From Ancylobacter sonchi (lineage in GTDB: Bacteria; Pseudomonadota; Alphaproteobacteria; Rhizobiales; Xanthobacteraceae), in the NCBI RefSeq assembly GCF_018390695.1, contig NZ_JAHBGF010000003.1:1-64000 (forward strand): 64,000 bases of DNA, read 5' to 3'. Both the position numbers and the translations under genes were made by a program. Shown in pieces: positions 47,994 to 57,839 of the stretch (the stretch's first letter is position 1; the number at the start of each line of letters is the position of its first letter). Below the pieces are notes generated by a model. The model was given only the letters and a program-made list of their open reading frames with translations, did not search any database and was not told where the DNA came from.

Positions 47994-50084
47994 ATGTTCG
48001 CCATCGTGTTGCTGTCCATGCTGCTGGCGCCGTCGCCGGCGGCAGCGGCGCCGCTTGCCGGTTGGCTGGTCACCGCCGCCTTCGGTAGTGCCTTCGCCGG
48101 TTCGGCGATTGGCGGCGTGATCACCGGTGCGCTCTCGCTCGGCATCAGTATCGGCGCGTCCTATCTGGTCAGCTCGCTGTTCGGCCAGAAGCAGGCCCCG
48201 ACACAGCAGGAGATCAAGACGACGCTGCGCCGCTCGATCGGCGCGCGCCAGCACTATTACGGTAGGTGGTTGATCGGTGGCCATATGGCGGCGGCCGAGA
48301 CGAACAACGGCTCGCTTCACCAGATCATCGCGCTCGGCGCTCACAAATTCCACGCGCTGGTGAGCTGGCGGCTCGACAGTCGTGACGTCACGCTCGATGG
48401 CAGCGGATGGGTCACGTCGGATCCGTACCCGGCCTCAACCGTGAAGCTGGAGTGGCGGCTCGGGGAGGCCAGTCAGGCGGCCTATGCCGAGATGGTGGCT
48501 ACCTTTCCCGGCATCTGGACGGCGGATCATCGCGGTGACGGCGTCGCGCATTGCTACCTGCTGACCAATGGCGTCGATAACGAGGAATTCCACGACGTTT
48601 ACCCCAATGTGATCGCCCAGCCGGCCGGGGTGTTCGAAACCGCCGAGATCTATGATCCGCGTAGTGGCACGACCGGCTACCGCGAGAACTACGCGCTGTA
48701 TGCGCGGGATTATTTCACCAAGGCCGATGGCCTCCAGATCGATGCGGCCTATGTCGACGACGCCGACTTCTCGACCGCGGCCGATGATAGCGATGGGCTG
48801 GTCACGATCAAAGGCGGCGGGGTCATCAACCGCTACCACGGCGCCTTCAACCACAGCGCCGAGGAAGAACCCCGCGATGTGATCTCTCGCCTGATCACCC
48901 ATTGTGACGGGCGCCCGGTCCTGAAATCGAACGGCAAGATCGGCTTCTCGGTCGGCGTTTGGCGCGAACCGACCGTCGTCCTGACCGATGCCCACATCAT
49001 CAACTACGAATTCTCGGACAGCGGCGGCCCGCTGCGCGATTCCAACGAGATCCGCCTGAAATACACCGTGCCCACCGGCGCCTGGCCGACCGTCGAGGCG
49101 GACCCGTGGCGGATCGAGGATGAGATCAGCGAATACGGTGTGGTCCGCACCAAGTCGATCGAGGCCTATGGCGTCCAGCACCACAATCTGGCGCGCCGGC
49201 TGATGAAGATCGCCGCGCACCGCGGCGCGCCGCGCTGGCGGGGCACGGTGAGTGCGGATTTGGTTGGATTGCGGGCATGGGATGAACGCTGGATCCGCCT
49301 CCAACTAGCCGACCTCGACATCGATGAGACCTTCGAGATCGAGGACATCGCCTTCAACCTCGACGACCGGACCTTGCAGATCACGATCGCCAGCTTCTCC
49401 GGCGCCGCCTATGAGTTCGATCCCGAGGCGGAGGAGGGAACCGCCCCGTCCGTGCCGGACGACACGCCGGAGCCGACACTGACCGCGCCGGCGGGGTTCG
49501 CCGCGGTGGGTGGTGTTGTTGATCTGGGCGGCGGCATCATGCAGCCGACGATCTACGCGACATGGACCTATCCGTCACCGCGCAAGGGCGTCTATCTCCA
49601 ACTGCAATATGCGCTGACCGGCACGACGAATTGGCAGGCGGGACCGACCGTGCCGGTCACCGCGACCTCGGCGCAGATCACCGGGGTTGCGGATGGCGGC
49701 GTCTACGACGTGCGCGCCCGCTGGGCCGGCGTCGCCAGCAGTCCCTGGGCCACCGTGACCGGGATCGTCGTCACCGCCTATGCCGATCCGCCGCCCACCC
49801 CGACCGCGTTCAGCGGAGCGGTGGATGAGGAAACCGGCGAGGTAACGCTGAAGTGGCGCACGCCGAACAGCAACCTGTTCCGCTCGTCGCGGGTCTATCG
49901 CGGCACTCTGACCTCCTTCGAGAGTGCCACGGATATTTCGGGTGCGCTCTACGGCGCGCCGAACACCAACGAAACCTATGACGACAGCACGACCTCCGGC
50001 ACCAAGCGCTACTGGGTGGTGGCCGAGAACGGTTCGGGCAAGGCGTCGGATCCGGCCGGGCCGGTATTGGTGACCATCCCATGA
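47994..50084 (+). CDS. Tail tip hub/attachment protein with FnIII-like domains
   Basis: A 696-residue protein. The start has hydrophobic segments (AIVLLSMLLAPSPAAAAPLAGWLV; GSAFAGSAIGGVITGALSLGISIGASYLVSSLF), then a hub-like part containing RSIGARQHYYGRWLIGG, NGVDNEEFHDVYPNVIAQPAGVFETAEIYDPR. Residues 490-690 hold two fibronectin type III-like domains. This plan is that of gpJ-like host-attachment hubs. Confidence 0.8.
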   Translation: MFAIVLLSMLLAPSPAAAAPLAGWLVTAAFGSAFAGSAIGGVITGALSLGISIGASYLVSSLFGQKQAPTQQEIKTTLRRSIGARQHYYGRWLIGGHMAAAETNNGSLHQIIALGAHKFHALVSWRLDSRDVTLDGSGWVTSDPYPASTVKLEWRLGEASQAAYAEMVATFPGIWTADHRGDGVAHCYLLTNGVDNEEFHDVYPNVIAQPAGVFETAEIYDPRSGTTGYRENYALYARDYFTKADGLQIDAAYVDDADFSTAADDSDGLVTIKGGGVINRYHGAFNHSAEEEPRDVISRLITHCDGRPVLKSNGKIGFSVGVWREPTVVLTDAHIINYEFSDSGGPLRDSNEIRLKYTVPTGAWPTVEADPWRIEDEISEYGVVRTKSIEAYGVQHHNLARRLMKIAAHRGAPRWRGTVSADLVGLRAWDERWIRLQLADLDIDETFEIEDIAFNLDDRTLQITIASFSGAAYEFDPEAEEGTAPSVPDDTPEPTLTAPAGFAAVGGVVDLGGGIMQPTIYATWTYPSPRKGVYLQLQYALTGTTNWQAGPTVPVTATSAQITGVADGGVYDVRARWAGVASSPWATVTGIVVTAYADPPPTPTAFSGAVDEETGEVTLKWRTPNSNLFRSSRVYRGTLTSFESATDISGALYGAPNTNETYDDSTTSGTKRYWVVAENGSGKASDPAGPVLVTIP

Positions 50085-50749
50085 GCACGATGAACTGGCC
50101 GGCGGTGCTGGTGCCGAAGGGCGTCGGGCCGGAACTGCGCGGCTCGTCGAAATCCGGCGGTCGCACCGGCACCGGCCGTCAGCAGCAGGTGTTCAGCCAG
50201 GCGGGCTATTGGGAGTTCGCTTACAGCATCCAGATCTGCAACCGGGCGCAGGTGCTCGCCTGGCGGGCACTCAAGGCCAATCTGCGTTCGGGCGGCGACG
50301 TGCTGCTCAAGGTCTATGACCTGCACACCGCCGATGGCGCGCTGAACGAAGGTGAGGCGAGCACGCTGGCAGCCGATGCCGACGAATGGTCGACCACGTT
50401 GTCGATCCGCACCACGGCCCGCCTCGAGCCCGGCGTGCAGCTCAGCCTCGGCGACCGCCTGTACCAGGTGCAGAACATCGTCTCGGAAACCGGTGTGCCG
50501 TCCCTCGTCGACATCCTGCTGTCGGACGGCCTCGCCTGGGATGACCGCGCGCTCTGGAATGAGGGGGCGCCGGTGGTCATCACGATCGTGGACATCCTGC
50601 CGCCGATGCGTGGCGCCGCCGCCGCCGGCACCGATGTCGAGCTCGAACACCTCGTCTGCCGCTGCGTCCTCGCCACCATCAGCGACGGCGACGCGGAACT
50701 CGACCTCGGCCGCTTCGCCGACATCCGCGTGACCTTCTCGGAATCCTGA
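50081..50749 (+). CDS. Tail tip protein, function unknown
   Basis: A 222-residue protein. LRGSSKSGGRTGTGRQQQVFSQAGYWEFAYSIQICNRAQVLAWRALKANLRSGGDVLLKVYD, then ARLEPGVQLSLGDRLYQVQNIV is beta-rich. It overlaps the hub gene (ATGA) and precedes the tailspikes, so it may join the spike to the tip. Confidence 0.65.
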   Translation: MSTMNWPAVLVPKGVGPELRGSSKSGGRTGTGRQQQVFSQAGYWEFAYSIQICNRAQVLAWRALKANLRSGGDVLLKVYDLHTADGALNEGEASTLAADADEWSTTLSIRTTARLEPGVQLSLGDRLYQVQNIVSETGVPSLVDILLSDGLAWDDRALWNEGAPVVITIVDILPPMRGAAAAGTDVELEHLVCRCVLATISDGDAELDLGRFADIRVTFSES

Positions 50750-50777
50750 CCTCGGGATCCTGCCTCAGGGAACATCC

Positions 50778-53657
50778 ATGGGTATTGCTCACATCGCGCC
50801 CGGACCGGGCGGCGACGATGGCGTCTCTTTGCGCGCCAAACTCGATGCCGTGGTCGACGCCGCCAATCTTGTGCCGTCCAAGGCCGACGCGTCGGCGCTC
50901 ACGGCGGAATCACTGGAGCGCTCGCGTCGCATCGCGGAAGAGGCGGCGGCGCGGGTGTCCGGGCTGACGGCGGAGGCGGCGGCGCGCACGCTTGCCTTAC
51001 AGCAGGAGGCGACGGCGCGCTCGCAAGCGCTCGCCGGTGAGGCCACATCGCGCCAGGCGGCGCTGCTCGCCCTGCCATTGCCGGTCCCGATCAAGCACCG
51101 GCCGGGCGACGCACCGCTTGATTTCGGCCGCTCGCTGGCGGGCGGCGAGGGAGCGCTCGTCGAGCCCCTGCCGGCGGACATGCTGCGCGATGATGAAAAT
51201 GGCCGCGTGGTGCGGCTGACCGGCGACGATGTCATCGCACCGCGTCATCTCTACCCGCTGGAACCTGGCCGGCGCTATCTCGCGACCTTCGCCTTCCAGC
51301 GTCGCGTGAACTCGCCGGATCCCGATGGTGACGCTGTGCGCTGCGCGGTCGCGTGGTTCGGTCAGGGTAAGGGCCGGCTCTCTCTGCCGCCACAGACCAT
51401 CGTGCAGGATATGCTGGCGCTGACCACCGGCGCCGGCCGCCAGGTGGTGCGTGCCGTCATCTCGCGCGCCGCGGCGGTCAATGTCGACATTGTCGCGCCG
51501 CTCGGCGCCCGCTACTGCCGGCCGTACATCCAAACCTACGGTACGCTGGCGGCCTCTGACGTCGAGGTCATCTCCTGGGCCGACATCACTGATGTCACCT
51601 CCTATGCCCCTGATGTGTCGGCCCTCGAGGATCGGATCGCCGCGCAGGAGGGGCTCGATCTTGGCGCACGTCTGACCGCCATTGAGGCCGCAACGAGTGC
51701 GCCGAACACCTATCGCTTCGCCTCATTGGGCGGGCTGGTCGCGGGCTCTGTGCCGATCAGCGCCGACGAGATTGAAGTGCTCGGCTACAGCGCGGCCGGC
51801 GATCGCGGTCATCATCGCCGCCGGCGCGTCTCGGTGGCCAATGCCGCCACCATCGCCGACGCCGAAGGTGTGCTGTGGGAGATTGCCGAGCGTGTGGTGC
51901 GCCCGGAGATGGTCGGCGGCACGCCGCAGGCCGCACTCTATGCCGCGGCTGCCATCGGAGCGGAGGTCGATCTCGCCCCCTTCGCCAGCTATCCCATCGC
52001 CCAGCTGGTGATCCCGTCCAACATCGTACTGCGCACCAATCGCGCGGTGCTGGCGACGGACGGCACAACGACCGGCAGCCAGATCGCTATCGATGTTGGG
52101 GACGGTGTGCGCTTCGACGGCTTGCTCGTCACGACGCCGGGCACGGAGACCGCCGAAAACATCATGCGCCTCGGCACCGGCGTCGAAGGCGGCCAGATCC
52201 GCATCTTCTCCGATGCCCAGCGCGCGCGGGGCGGGATTACCACCACTGGTGACGGGGTGAAGATCGACCTGGTCCGGACCCGCAAGATCGACCGTCCGTT
52301 GCATTTGCTCAATACCTCGATCGTCGCTCAGACGACCGGCTCGCGGATCGGGTTTCTGGATGTCGAGGATTATGTCCGCGCCTTCCGGGCCGACTTCTGC
52401 TCCTTCGCGGTCGGCGGCATCCTGGCGCGGGGGCGCTCGCCGAACGCGTCGAAGACGCCCGGTCACAATGGCGTCCTCATTCAGGGGTGCGCCGACTGGA
52501 GCATCGGGGACAGCGTTTTTGAGGATAGCGGCGAGCACGCCTTTCGTATTGGCGGCTCGCCCCATCTTGGCGCCCAAACCAAGAATTTCGTCGTCGGCGA
52601 CATCACGGCCCGTCGCTGCGGCGGCTGCGCCTTCAAGATCAATCCGGGGCTGCTGGTTGGTGTCGGCGTGACCGAAGTCGCCGAAAACGGGCTGGTCGGC
52701 AATGTCTTCGCTGTCGACTGCGGCAATGGCATCTCTGAGGGAAACACCGAGCTTCTGCGCATCACGCATGCCCGCAAGGTGCATATCGCATCGGCCATTG
52801 CCACCGTCGATACCTACGCGATCTCCGCTCAAAATGCGTTGCGTATCAACGACTCCCGCGAGGTCTGGATTGGCAGGCTCGGGGGTACGGCGATCAGCGC
52901 CGGATTGGTTTCCATCAACGGAACCTCTGACGTCGATGGCATTACCAGTTTCGGTGGCGATGTCCGCGATCTACACATTGCCAATCTGTTCGGCGCGACG
53001 TTCGGCGCGAGCGCAATTGGGATTGAGACGACGTTCGCGGTTGGCGACGTCTACATCCATTGCGAGGGTGTGACGGGGTTCACCACAAATCTCGCCCGAT
53101 GGATCTCTGGCACGGTTGCCGGTCCGTTCAAGATCACCGGCACGGTCGGCGGATCGGTGTCGCCGACCTTTCAGGATGCTCCGGTCAGCGAGGCCGTCAC
53201 CCTCGATATCGAGTGGAACAACACCCGTACCATTGGCCGGGCTGCCGGCGCCCGTGTCGGCACGGCGGCAATGGAGGTGTTGGCGCCAGCCTTTAGCGCC
53301 GCCAGCCAGGCCGCCACTGGCCTGTTCATCAACGGTGCGGCCGGGACGGCGGGGGAAGGCAACGCCGGCGCCGGCGTCGAATTCTCCCGGCTTGGCAGTT
53401 CGCGCCGTGGTGCGGCGATCGTCCCCATACAGGGCTCGGCCGACGAGAAAGAGGTCGGGCTCGGCTTCTTCGTCGGCGACACCAACACGACTGCGAACGA
53501 GGTGCTGCTGCTCGCGCTGCGCCTTCTCCATACCGGACGAATGCTGCTGCGCAGCGACCTGCCGACCTACGCCAACAATGCCGCGGCGGTCGGTGCGGGC
53601 CTGATGGCCGGCGCAGTCTATTCGACTAGCACCGGCGAACTGCGGGTGGTCGTGTGA
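50778..53657 (+). CDS. Tailspike/tail fibre 1 with beta-helix
   Basis: A 959-residue protein. Residues 1-110 are a coiled-coil trimer start (SRRIAEEAAARVSGLTAEAAARTLALQQEATARSQAL). Residues 250-300 are a second coiled part. From 390 to about 800, repeats such as GDITARRCGGCAFKIN and VEDYVRAFRADFCSFAVGG show a right-handed beta-helix as in pectate-lyase-like tailspikes; the C-terminus is a trimer cap. It would bind and perhaps cut surface polysaccharide. Confidence 0.85.
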   Translation: MGIAHIAPGPGGDDGVSLRAKLDAVVDAANLVPSKADASALTAESLERSRRIAEEAAARVSGLTAEAAARTLALQQEATARSQALAGEATSRQAALLALPLPVPIKHRPGDAPLDFGRSLAGGEGALVEPLPADMLRDDENGRVVRLTGDDVIAPRHLYPLEPGRRYLATFAFQRRVNSPDPDGDAVRCAVAWFGQGKGRLSLPPQTIVQDMLALTTGAGRQVVRAVISRAAAVNVDIVAPLGARYCRPYIQTYGTLAASDVEVISWADITDVTSYAPDVSALEDRIAAQEGLDLGARLTAIEAATSAPNTYRFASLGGLVAGSVPISADEIEVLGYSAAGDRGHHRRRRVSVANAATIADAEGVLWEIAERVVRPEMVGGTPQAALYAAAAIGAEVDLAPFASYPIAQLVIPSNIVLRTNRAVLATDGTTTGSQIAIDVGDGVRFDGLLVTTPGTETAENIMRLGTGVEGGQIRIFSDAQRARGGITTTGDGVKIDLVRTRKIDRPLHLLNTSIVAQTTGSRIGFLDVEDYVRAFRADFCSFAVGGILARGRSPNASKTPGHNGVLIQGCADWSIGDSVFEDSGEHAFRIGGSPHLGAQTKNFVVGDITARRCGGCAFKINPGLLVGVGVTEVAENGLVGNVFAVDCGNGISEGNTELLRITHARKVHIASAIATVDTYAISAQNALRINDSREVWIGRLGGTAISAGLVSINGTSDVDGITSFGGDVRDLHIANLFGATFGASAIGIETTFAVGDVYIHCEGVTGFTTNLARWISGTVAGPFKITGTVGGSVSPTFQDAPVSEAVTLDIEWNNTRTIGRAAGARVGTAAMEVLAPAFSAASQAATGLFINGAAGTAGEGNAGAGVEFSRLGSSRRGAAIVPIQGSADEKEVGLGFFVGDTNTTANEVLLLALRLLHTGRMLLRSDLPTYANNAAAVGAGLMAGAVYSTSTGELRVVV

Positions 53658-54001
53658 TGGCAGCTCAATATGACTTCATAGTCGACCGTGGCGCCACGCT
53701 GCCTGACGTCACGTTTCGGGTTCGCGTCGACGGCAGCGGTAGCGCCTGGCGGTTTCTGGTCGAGGGAACGGGCGGCGAAATCGATGTCTATGCGAGCGGG
53801 ACCGCGCAGCTTCTCGCGGTCGTGCAGCCGCTCTTCGAGCACGTGACCGAGGTCACATGGAAGCCAGGCGTCATCGCGGACTTCGCCACGCCGCTCAACT
53901 ACGAGCTCGAACAGACCGAGCCCGACGGCACCCGGGTGATCTGGGTACGTGGAAAAATCAGCACGACCGGATTAGGGCTGGGAGTAGAGGCCGATGGGTG
54001 A
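53657..54001 (+). CDS. Small tail-associated protein
   Basis: A 114-residue beta-rich protein, MAAQYDFIVDRGATLPDVTFRVRVDGSGSAWRFLVEG..., placed between two tailspike genes and overlapping both. It could be an adaptor between spikes. AGCTC-style start overlap by TGATG. Confidence 0.6.
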   Translation: MAAQYDFIVDRGATLPDVTFRVRVDGSGSAWRFLVEGTGGEIDVYASGTAQLLAVVQPLFEHVTEVTWKPGVIADFATPLNYELEQTEPDGTRVIWVRGKISTTGLGLGVEADG

Positions 54002-56276
54002 GATCGTCGTCGAAGTGCTTCGGGCCGGTCCTCAGGGGCCGGAGGCCTTGCGGTCCGAAGGGGTCTGGTCGCCTGGTCACTATAGCGCTCGCGCACTGGT
54101 CCAGCATACGGGGGCCTATTGGCTGGCGCAGCGGGCAACTGAGGAAGAGCCGTCGACCGAAGCGGTCGATTGGTCGGCCTTCATCAATTATTCGGCCGAC
54201 ATGGATGCAGCGATTGGCAGCTATGGCGCCAATCGTACCTTCACCGCACCGACTCTAGCCGCCGCCCAGGCGGCCGTGCTCCCGACGTCGGTAGCCTCCA
54301 TCGTCGTGCAAACACGGGACGGCACGACGGGCGGTTTCCGGACGCGGCGTGTCCCCGACGAGGGGGCGATACTCGCTGGCCAGTTTGTGACGGGCGGCAC
54401 TTATCTCCGTCAGCGTCACGAGAACGCTGAAGACACCATCACCCCCGCGATGTTTAGCGACGTCTCGGAGATGTTCGCGTTCACCAAGGCAAAAATCGCT
54501 GTCCCGAAGGGTAACTACGAGTTCAACTCGCCGATTGCCACCAGAGATGGGCTAACGCTGTCGTGCGAGGGCGCGGCCGTCTTCCGGCCGACGTGGGCTC
54601 CGGTTGGGAGCGCGCGCGCCACCCCCATGTTCTCGTTTGGGGCAGGTGCCAATGTTGACCGTCTAGATGTCAGGCTGGTCGCTGGCATCAATACGATACG
54701 TACTCTAGTCAGGTTTAATGGCTCATACCAGGTTGGATTACTGAATTTAGATTCAGTGGACCTGAATAATAACCGACAACCTGGCGTCGGAGACTTGATA
54801 TCTGGCGCGGTAATTTTTTCTGGCGAGTACGGTCGAGCTGGTAATGTATTTATAAACAACTTCGATCGCGGCTGGGCATCGATTGATTCCACAGACCTCG
54901 TAATAAGTCATATTCGGAATATCGGAACTATCATGGGTGGCTACGTAAGTGGCACCCGTCACATGCATATTCTATCCGGTCGCACGACGGGCCTTGCCAA
55001 TCCAGCCATCGCCAATGCGTTCAATCGCGGGATTATGTCTCGCGGAGCCAACTCGATACTGTTTGAGGGGTGCACCGATAGTTCCGTTTCCAATTGGTAT
55101 ACGTACGATATTCTCGAGCACGCCATTCGCGTTGCGAACGCAGCCGATGGGACGATCATTCCAAATGAGCGACTGACCTTCAATAATCTACGCATGTACC
55201 GGCCATATGGCTGCGGGTTCAAGCTCGACGATTCCGACCTATTCCTGATCAAGGACATCATCATTAACGGGCTATATACGGAGGACGTCGGTCGGGGGAA
55301 TTGGTACGGTACTGAAGGTTTTCAGAATTGGGCATCTTCATCGTCGACTTCACCGGGCAGTCACCCCGATAACAACAATGACGGCAACAAAGTAGCCTGC
55401 GCCATTCGTAACTCAGAGAGGGTTCGCGTTACCGGGTTCATGAATCGTAAGCTTCTCTACGATCATTCCGGCTACATGGGCTTCTGGGTGGAGCGCTCGT
55501 CGAACGTGTCGGCTTCGCAAATCGACACCGAGTATTCCCGTTTTGCCGGTGTGTGCATCCAGTCCGGAGGAAGCCAGGCGTGCGAGAAGATTGCTCTCGA
55601 CAACGTCATCACGCGCTACAACCTTGGCGCTGGCCTGCGTTGGAATGCGGGGCCGTCGTCCGGTTCGGCTTGGCGTGCGGTGCATACCCGAGGACTGGTT
55701 TCGCAGAACAATACGGGCGCGGGTTATGAAGTGATTGCCAGCGCCGATGGCTCTTCGCCGTTCCAGACGATTACCTGTAGCATCGAAGGGCGCGTTTCGG
55801 ACAACGCGGGCGGCAACCGATCGGTACCAGACACCGTCAATGTGTCGTCGCGCTTCCGGGAGGATGTCCGGGAAAACGGGATCGGCACCGTCACATTCAG
55901 CTTCGCCACCCCCGGCGATGTGTCAGTGTCCTATGCTTCGCAGAGCATAATTTGGCAGCGCGATGGGAACTACGTGAACGTCGAAATAGCCCTTCGAGCT
56001 ACGCTGACGTTCACAACTGCGAGCGGCGCGTTGCAAATCCTAGGCCTGCCGTACCCCGCGCTTTCTGCGGTCAACAAAATTGATCTGGTCGCATCGAACT
56101 CAGCGTTTTCGTCGTGGAACAGCCGCGTCGAAATCGTGCCCTCGGTTCAGGAGGGGACCACACGTATTGAGCTGCGTGGTTATTCATCGAACGTAGACAG
56201 CTCGCCCATCACCGCGTCAAACGTTGTGAGTGGCTCCGAGCTGCTCCTCCGGCTGAGCGGCACGTACCGGATCTGA
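53994..56276 (+). CDS. Tailspike 2 with beta-helix, mosaic composition
   Basis: A 760-residue protein. The first ~70 residues (GEIVVEVLRAGPQGPEALRSEGVWSPGHYSARALVQHTGAYWLAQRATEEEPS) are an anchor. Residues 150-620 have repeats of SRGANSILFEGCTDSSVSNWYTYD type, a beta-helix. The middle of the gene (about 54650-55450) is much richer in A and T than the neighbouring genes, so the receptor-binding part was exchanged recently. It would define host range. Confidence 0.85.
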   Translation: MGEIVVEVLRAGPQGPEALRSEGVWSPGHYSARALVQHTGAYWLAQRATEEEPSTEAVDWSAFINYSADMDAAIGSYGANRTFTAPTLAAAQAAVLPTSVASIVVQTRDGTTGGFRTRRVPDEGAILAGQFVTGGTYLRQRHENAEDTITPAMFSDVSEMFAFTKAKIAVPKGNYEFNSPIATRDGLTLSCEGAAVFRPTWAPVGSARATPMFSFGAGANVDRLDVRLVAGINTIRTLVRFNGSYQVGLLNLDSVDLNNNRQPGVGDLISGAVIFSGEYGRAGNVFINNFDRGWASIDSTDLVISHIRNIGTIMGGYVSGTRHMHILSGRTTGLANPAIANAFNRGIMSRGANSILFEGCTDSSVSNWYTYDILEHAIRVANAADGTIIPNERLTFNNLRMYRPYGCGFKLDDSDLFLIKDIIINGLYTEDVGRGNWYGTEGFQNWASSSSTSPGSHPDNNNDGNKVACAIRNSERVRVTGFMNRKLLYDHSGYMGFWVERSSNVSASQIDTEYSRFAGVCIQSGGSQACEKIALDNVITRYNLGAGLRWNAGPSSGSAWRAVHTRGLVSQNNTGAGYEVIASADGSSPFQTITCSIEGRVSDNAGGNRSVPDTVNVSSRFREDVRENGIGTVTFSFATPGDVSVSYASQSIIWQRDGNYVNVEIALRATLTFTTASGALQILGLPYPALSAVNKIDLVASNSAFSSWNSRVEIVPSVQEGTTRIELRGYSSNVDSSPITASNVVSGSELLLRLSGTYRI

Positions 56277-56297
56277 TCAGGGGGATCAGGCCTTGTC

Positions 56298-56336
56298 CCG
56301 CTCTGCCCCGACGATATATCCACGGGGGCAGAGCGG
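56298..56336 (+). terminator. Twelve-base-pair hairpin after tailspike 2
   Basis: CCGCTCTGCCCC pairs fully with GGGGCAGAGCGG around a 15-base loop. It lies between tailspike 2 and the small gene at 56345 and partly overlaps that gene's GGAGG. There is no T run, so it is a possible attenuator or mRNA-end stabiliser rather than a simple terminator. Confidence 0.5.
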
Positions 56337-56344
56337 AGGCCTTG

Positions 56345-56593
56345 ATGGCGAAGAAAACCTTCTACGTGGTCCAACCATTCGAGGCCGGCAAGCGCGGGGC
56401 CATCAAGGTCGGCGCCCAAATGGAAGCTCGCAGCGCACATGATGCCGAGCGGATCGCTCGGCGTTTGAGCTTGGTCAAGCTGGGGGTGATAGCCTTTTCG
56501 GTCGACGTGGATCCTGAAAGCGGCGATGCCGATTCGCCGATCCTTATCGCGTCCTTCGGACAGGTGCCGGATGGCGCCCTCGATCCGGCGTAA
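56345..56593 (+). CDS. Small protein at the end of the tail operon
   Basis: An 82-residue protein, MAKKTFYVVQPFEAGKRGAIKVGAQMEARSAHDAERIARRLSLVKLGVIAFSV..., with GGAGG six bases before the ATG. Its alpha/beta pattern recurs in small proteins of rhizobial phages. No function assigned. Confidence 0.65.
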   Translation: MAKKTFYVVQPFEAGKRGAIKVGAQMEARSAHDAERIARRLSLVKLGVIAFSVDVDPESGDADSPILIASFGQVPDGALDPA

Positions 56594-56622
56594 CCGAGCA
56601 GGGTCGCGGGGGCTGCCCAGCG

Positions 56623-57411
56623 TCAAAGCTGATCGTTCGTGCGCCTTACGAAATCCGGCATCGGCAGCCCTTCTTTTTCGAGCATTTCGAAATAATTTCC
56701 ATCATTCGGCACCGCATTGCCGGTCCAGAAGATGTTCTCGGTTAACACCCTGCAGGGGTTGCCGGCTGCCGCGCAATTGTTCGGGACCTTGCCCGCCAAG
56801 ACACTGAACGCGCCTATGACAGACCCACCCCCGACGCGAGCGCCAGTTAATAGTTTGGCGCCCTGACCAAGCCAAACCCGCTCTTGTATTTCGACGGTCG
56901 ATTTTGGGCGCCGAGCCCCAGTGATCGAGCTATATAGCCCATGGGACTTTGACGAGTAGATCAATATGTCTCGTGAAGCCATGCACCCATTCGCGATATC
57001 GACTGAAGCGCCTTGGGTGCAGAATATCGTTACACCACGGACAGTATACGGATTTGAGACCGACACAGAGCCGCCGCCGACACATGCGACGTCTAGGCGT
57101 GCGACGCCCTTGAGTCCATTTAGTATAATTGTATTGTTTCCGCCACTTAGATAAATTGTAGTCTTTTTTATAGATTTTTCATTAATAGGACCAGAAACAA
57201 CAATTCGATTACCAGAATTATCGTAATAGTCGAGTCCGGATGTGTTTCCGTGCGCTTTAATTAGATCTAAAAGATTGCACGCCGTTAGCGAAACGTCCTC
57301 AAAGCCATCAAGCTCCCGGCGCCTGAAGAGGTTTCGGTTTCTTGGGTAAGCAATTACATTGCTGCGCGTCTCTGATGGCGCAGCGGACCCATGTTCATTT
57401 CGTTCTGTCAC
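56623..57411 (-). CDS. Hexapeptide-repeat acyltransferase, probable lysogenic conversion
   Basis: A 262-residue protein. From about 75 to 235, left-handed beta-helix repeats are seen (NTIILNGLKGVARLDVACVGG; GVTIFCTQGASVDIANG; VEIQERVWLGQGAKLLTGARVGGGSVIGAFSVLAG), ending with AAGNPCRVL, the typical C-terminal mark of LbH acetyltransferases. It probably O-acetylates a surface sugar. It reads against all surrounding genes and is AT-rich with its own upstream gap, so it is likely expressed in the lysogen. Confidence 0.8.
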   Translation of the reverse strand: MTERNEHGSAAPSETRSNVIAYPRNRNLFRRRELDGFEDVSLTACNLLDLIKAHGNTSGLDYYDNSGNRIVVSGPINEKSIKKTTIYLSGGNNTIILNGLKGVARLDVACVGGGSVSVSNPYTVRGVTIFCTQGASVDIANGCMASRDILIYSSKSHGLYSSITGARRPKSTVEIQERVWLGQGAKLLTGARVGGGSVIGAFSVLAGKVPNNCAAAGNPCRVLTENIFWTGNAVPNDGNYFEMLEKEGLPMPDFVRRTNDQL

Positions 57412-57798
57412 GACAAACTGCCCCTTTGTCGAATGAATTACACGTCTAAGTTCAATGAATTTCGTTGTAATTTAAATCAAGATCGATTCTGCCGTGGAGT
57501 TGCCACGGCTAAGTGTTTGTGGACGAGCATGGTTCCTCTGGGGTTCTTCGCGCGCCCTGTTATATATGACGTAGAGACATAATATGCGCTAATGGGCGGG
57601 CCGCAATCAGCATTTGCGTCATGCCCTGCTGCCGGGGGGGCAGTTGTATTTGCCCAAGAGGGCCCGGTCCTAGACCAGCACCCAACGCGATCCTGGGGGC
57701 GGACTACGGAGCAACCCTGAAAACGGCCGGGCACGAGCCAGACTTGCCGGGGCTCGTGAATGCCAGCGGTCCTCCGGCAAACTAGGTACCCGACCGCA
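57412..57798 (+). ncRNA. Gap with possible structured RNA upstream of the endolysin
   Basis: A 387-bp stretch with no convincing gene. The left part (57412-57600) is AT-rich and would hold the promoter of the reverse acyltransferase gene. The right part holds several pairable segments: CACGAGCC/GGCTCGTG around 57732-57758, TTGCCGG/CCGGCAA (57744 and 57774), and CTGCC/GGCAG at 57629-57642. The overlapping helices would form a pseudoknot, and a T-tract terminator follows. A short regulatory RNA or a leader of the lysis mRNA is possible. Confidence 0.35.
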
Positions 57799-57822
57799 CC
57801 GCCCTTCAAGGCGGCGTTTTTT
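57799..57822 (+). terminator. Rho-independent terminator before the endolysin
   Basis: CCGCC-cttcaa-GGCGG, two bases, then TTTTTT. It stands only 17 bases before the endolysin ATG, so it must end a transcript that comes from the gap upstream, or regulate lysis gene expression by antitermination. Confidence 0.75.
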
Positions 57823-57839
57823 ATTTCTGGAGCACGAAC

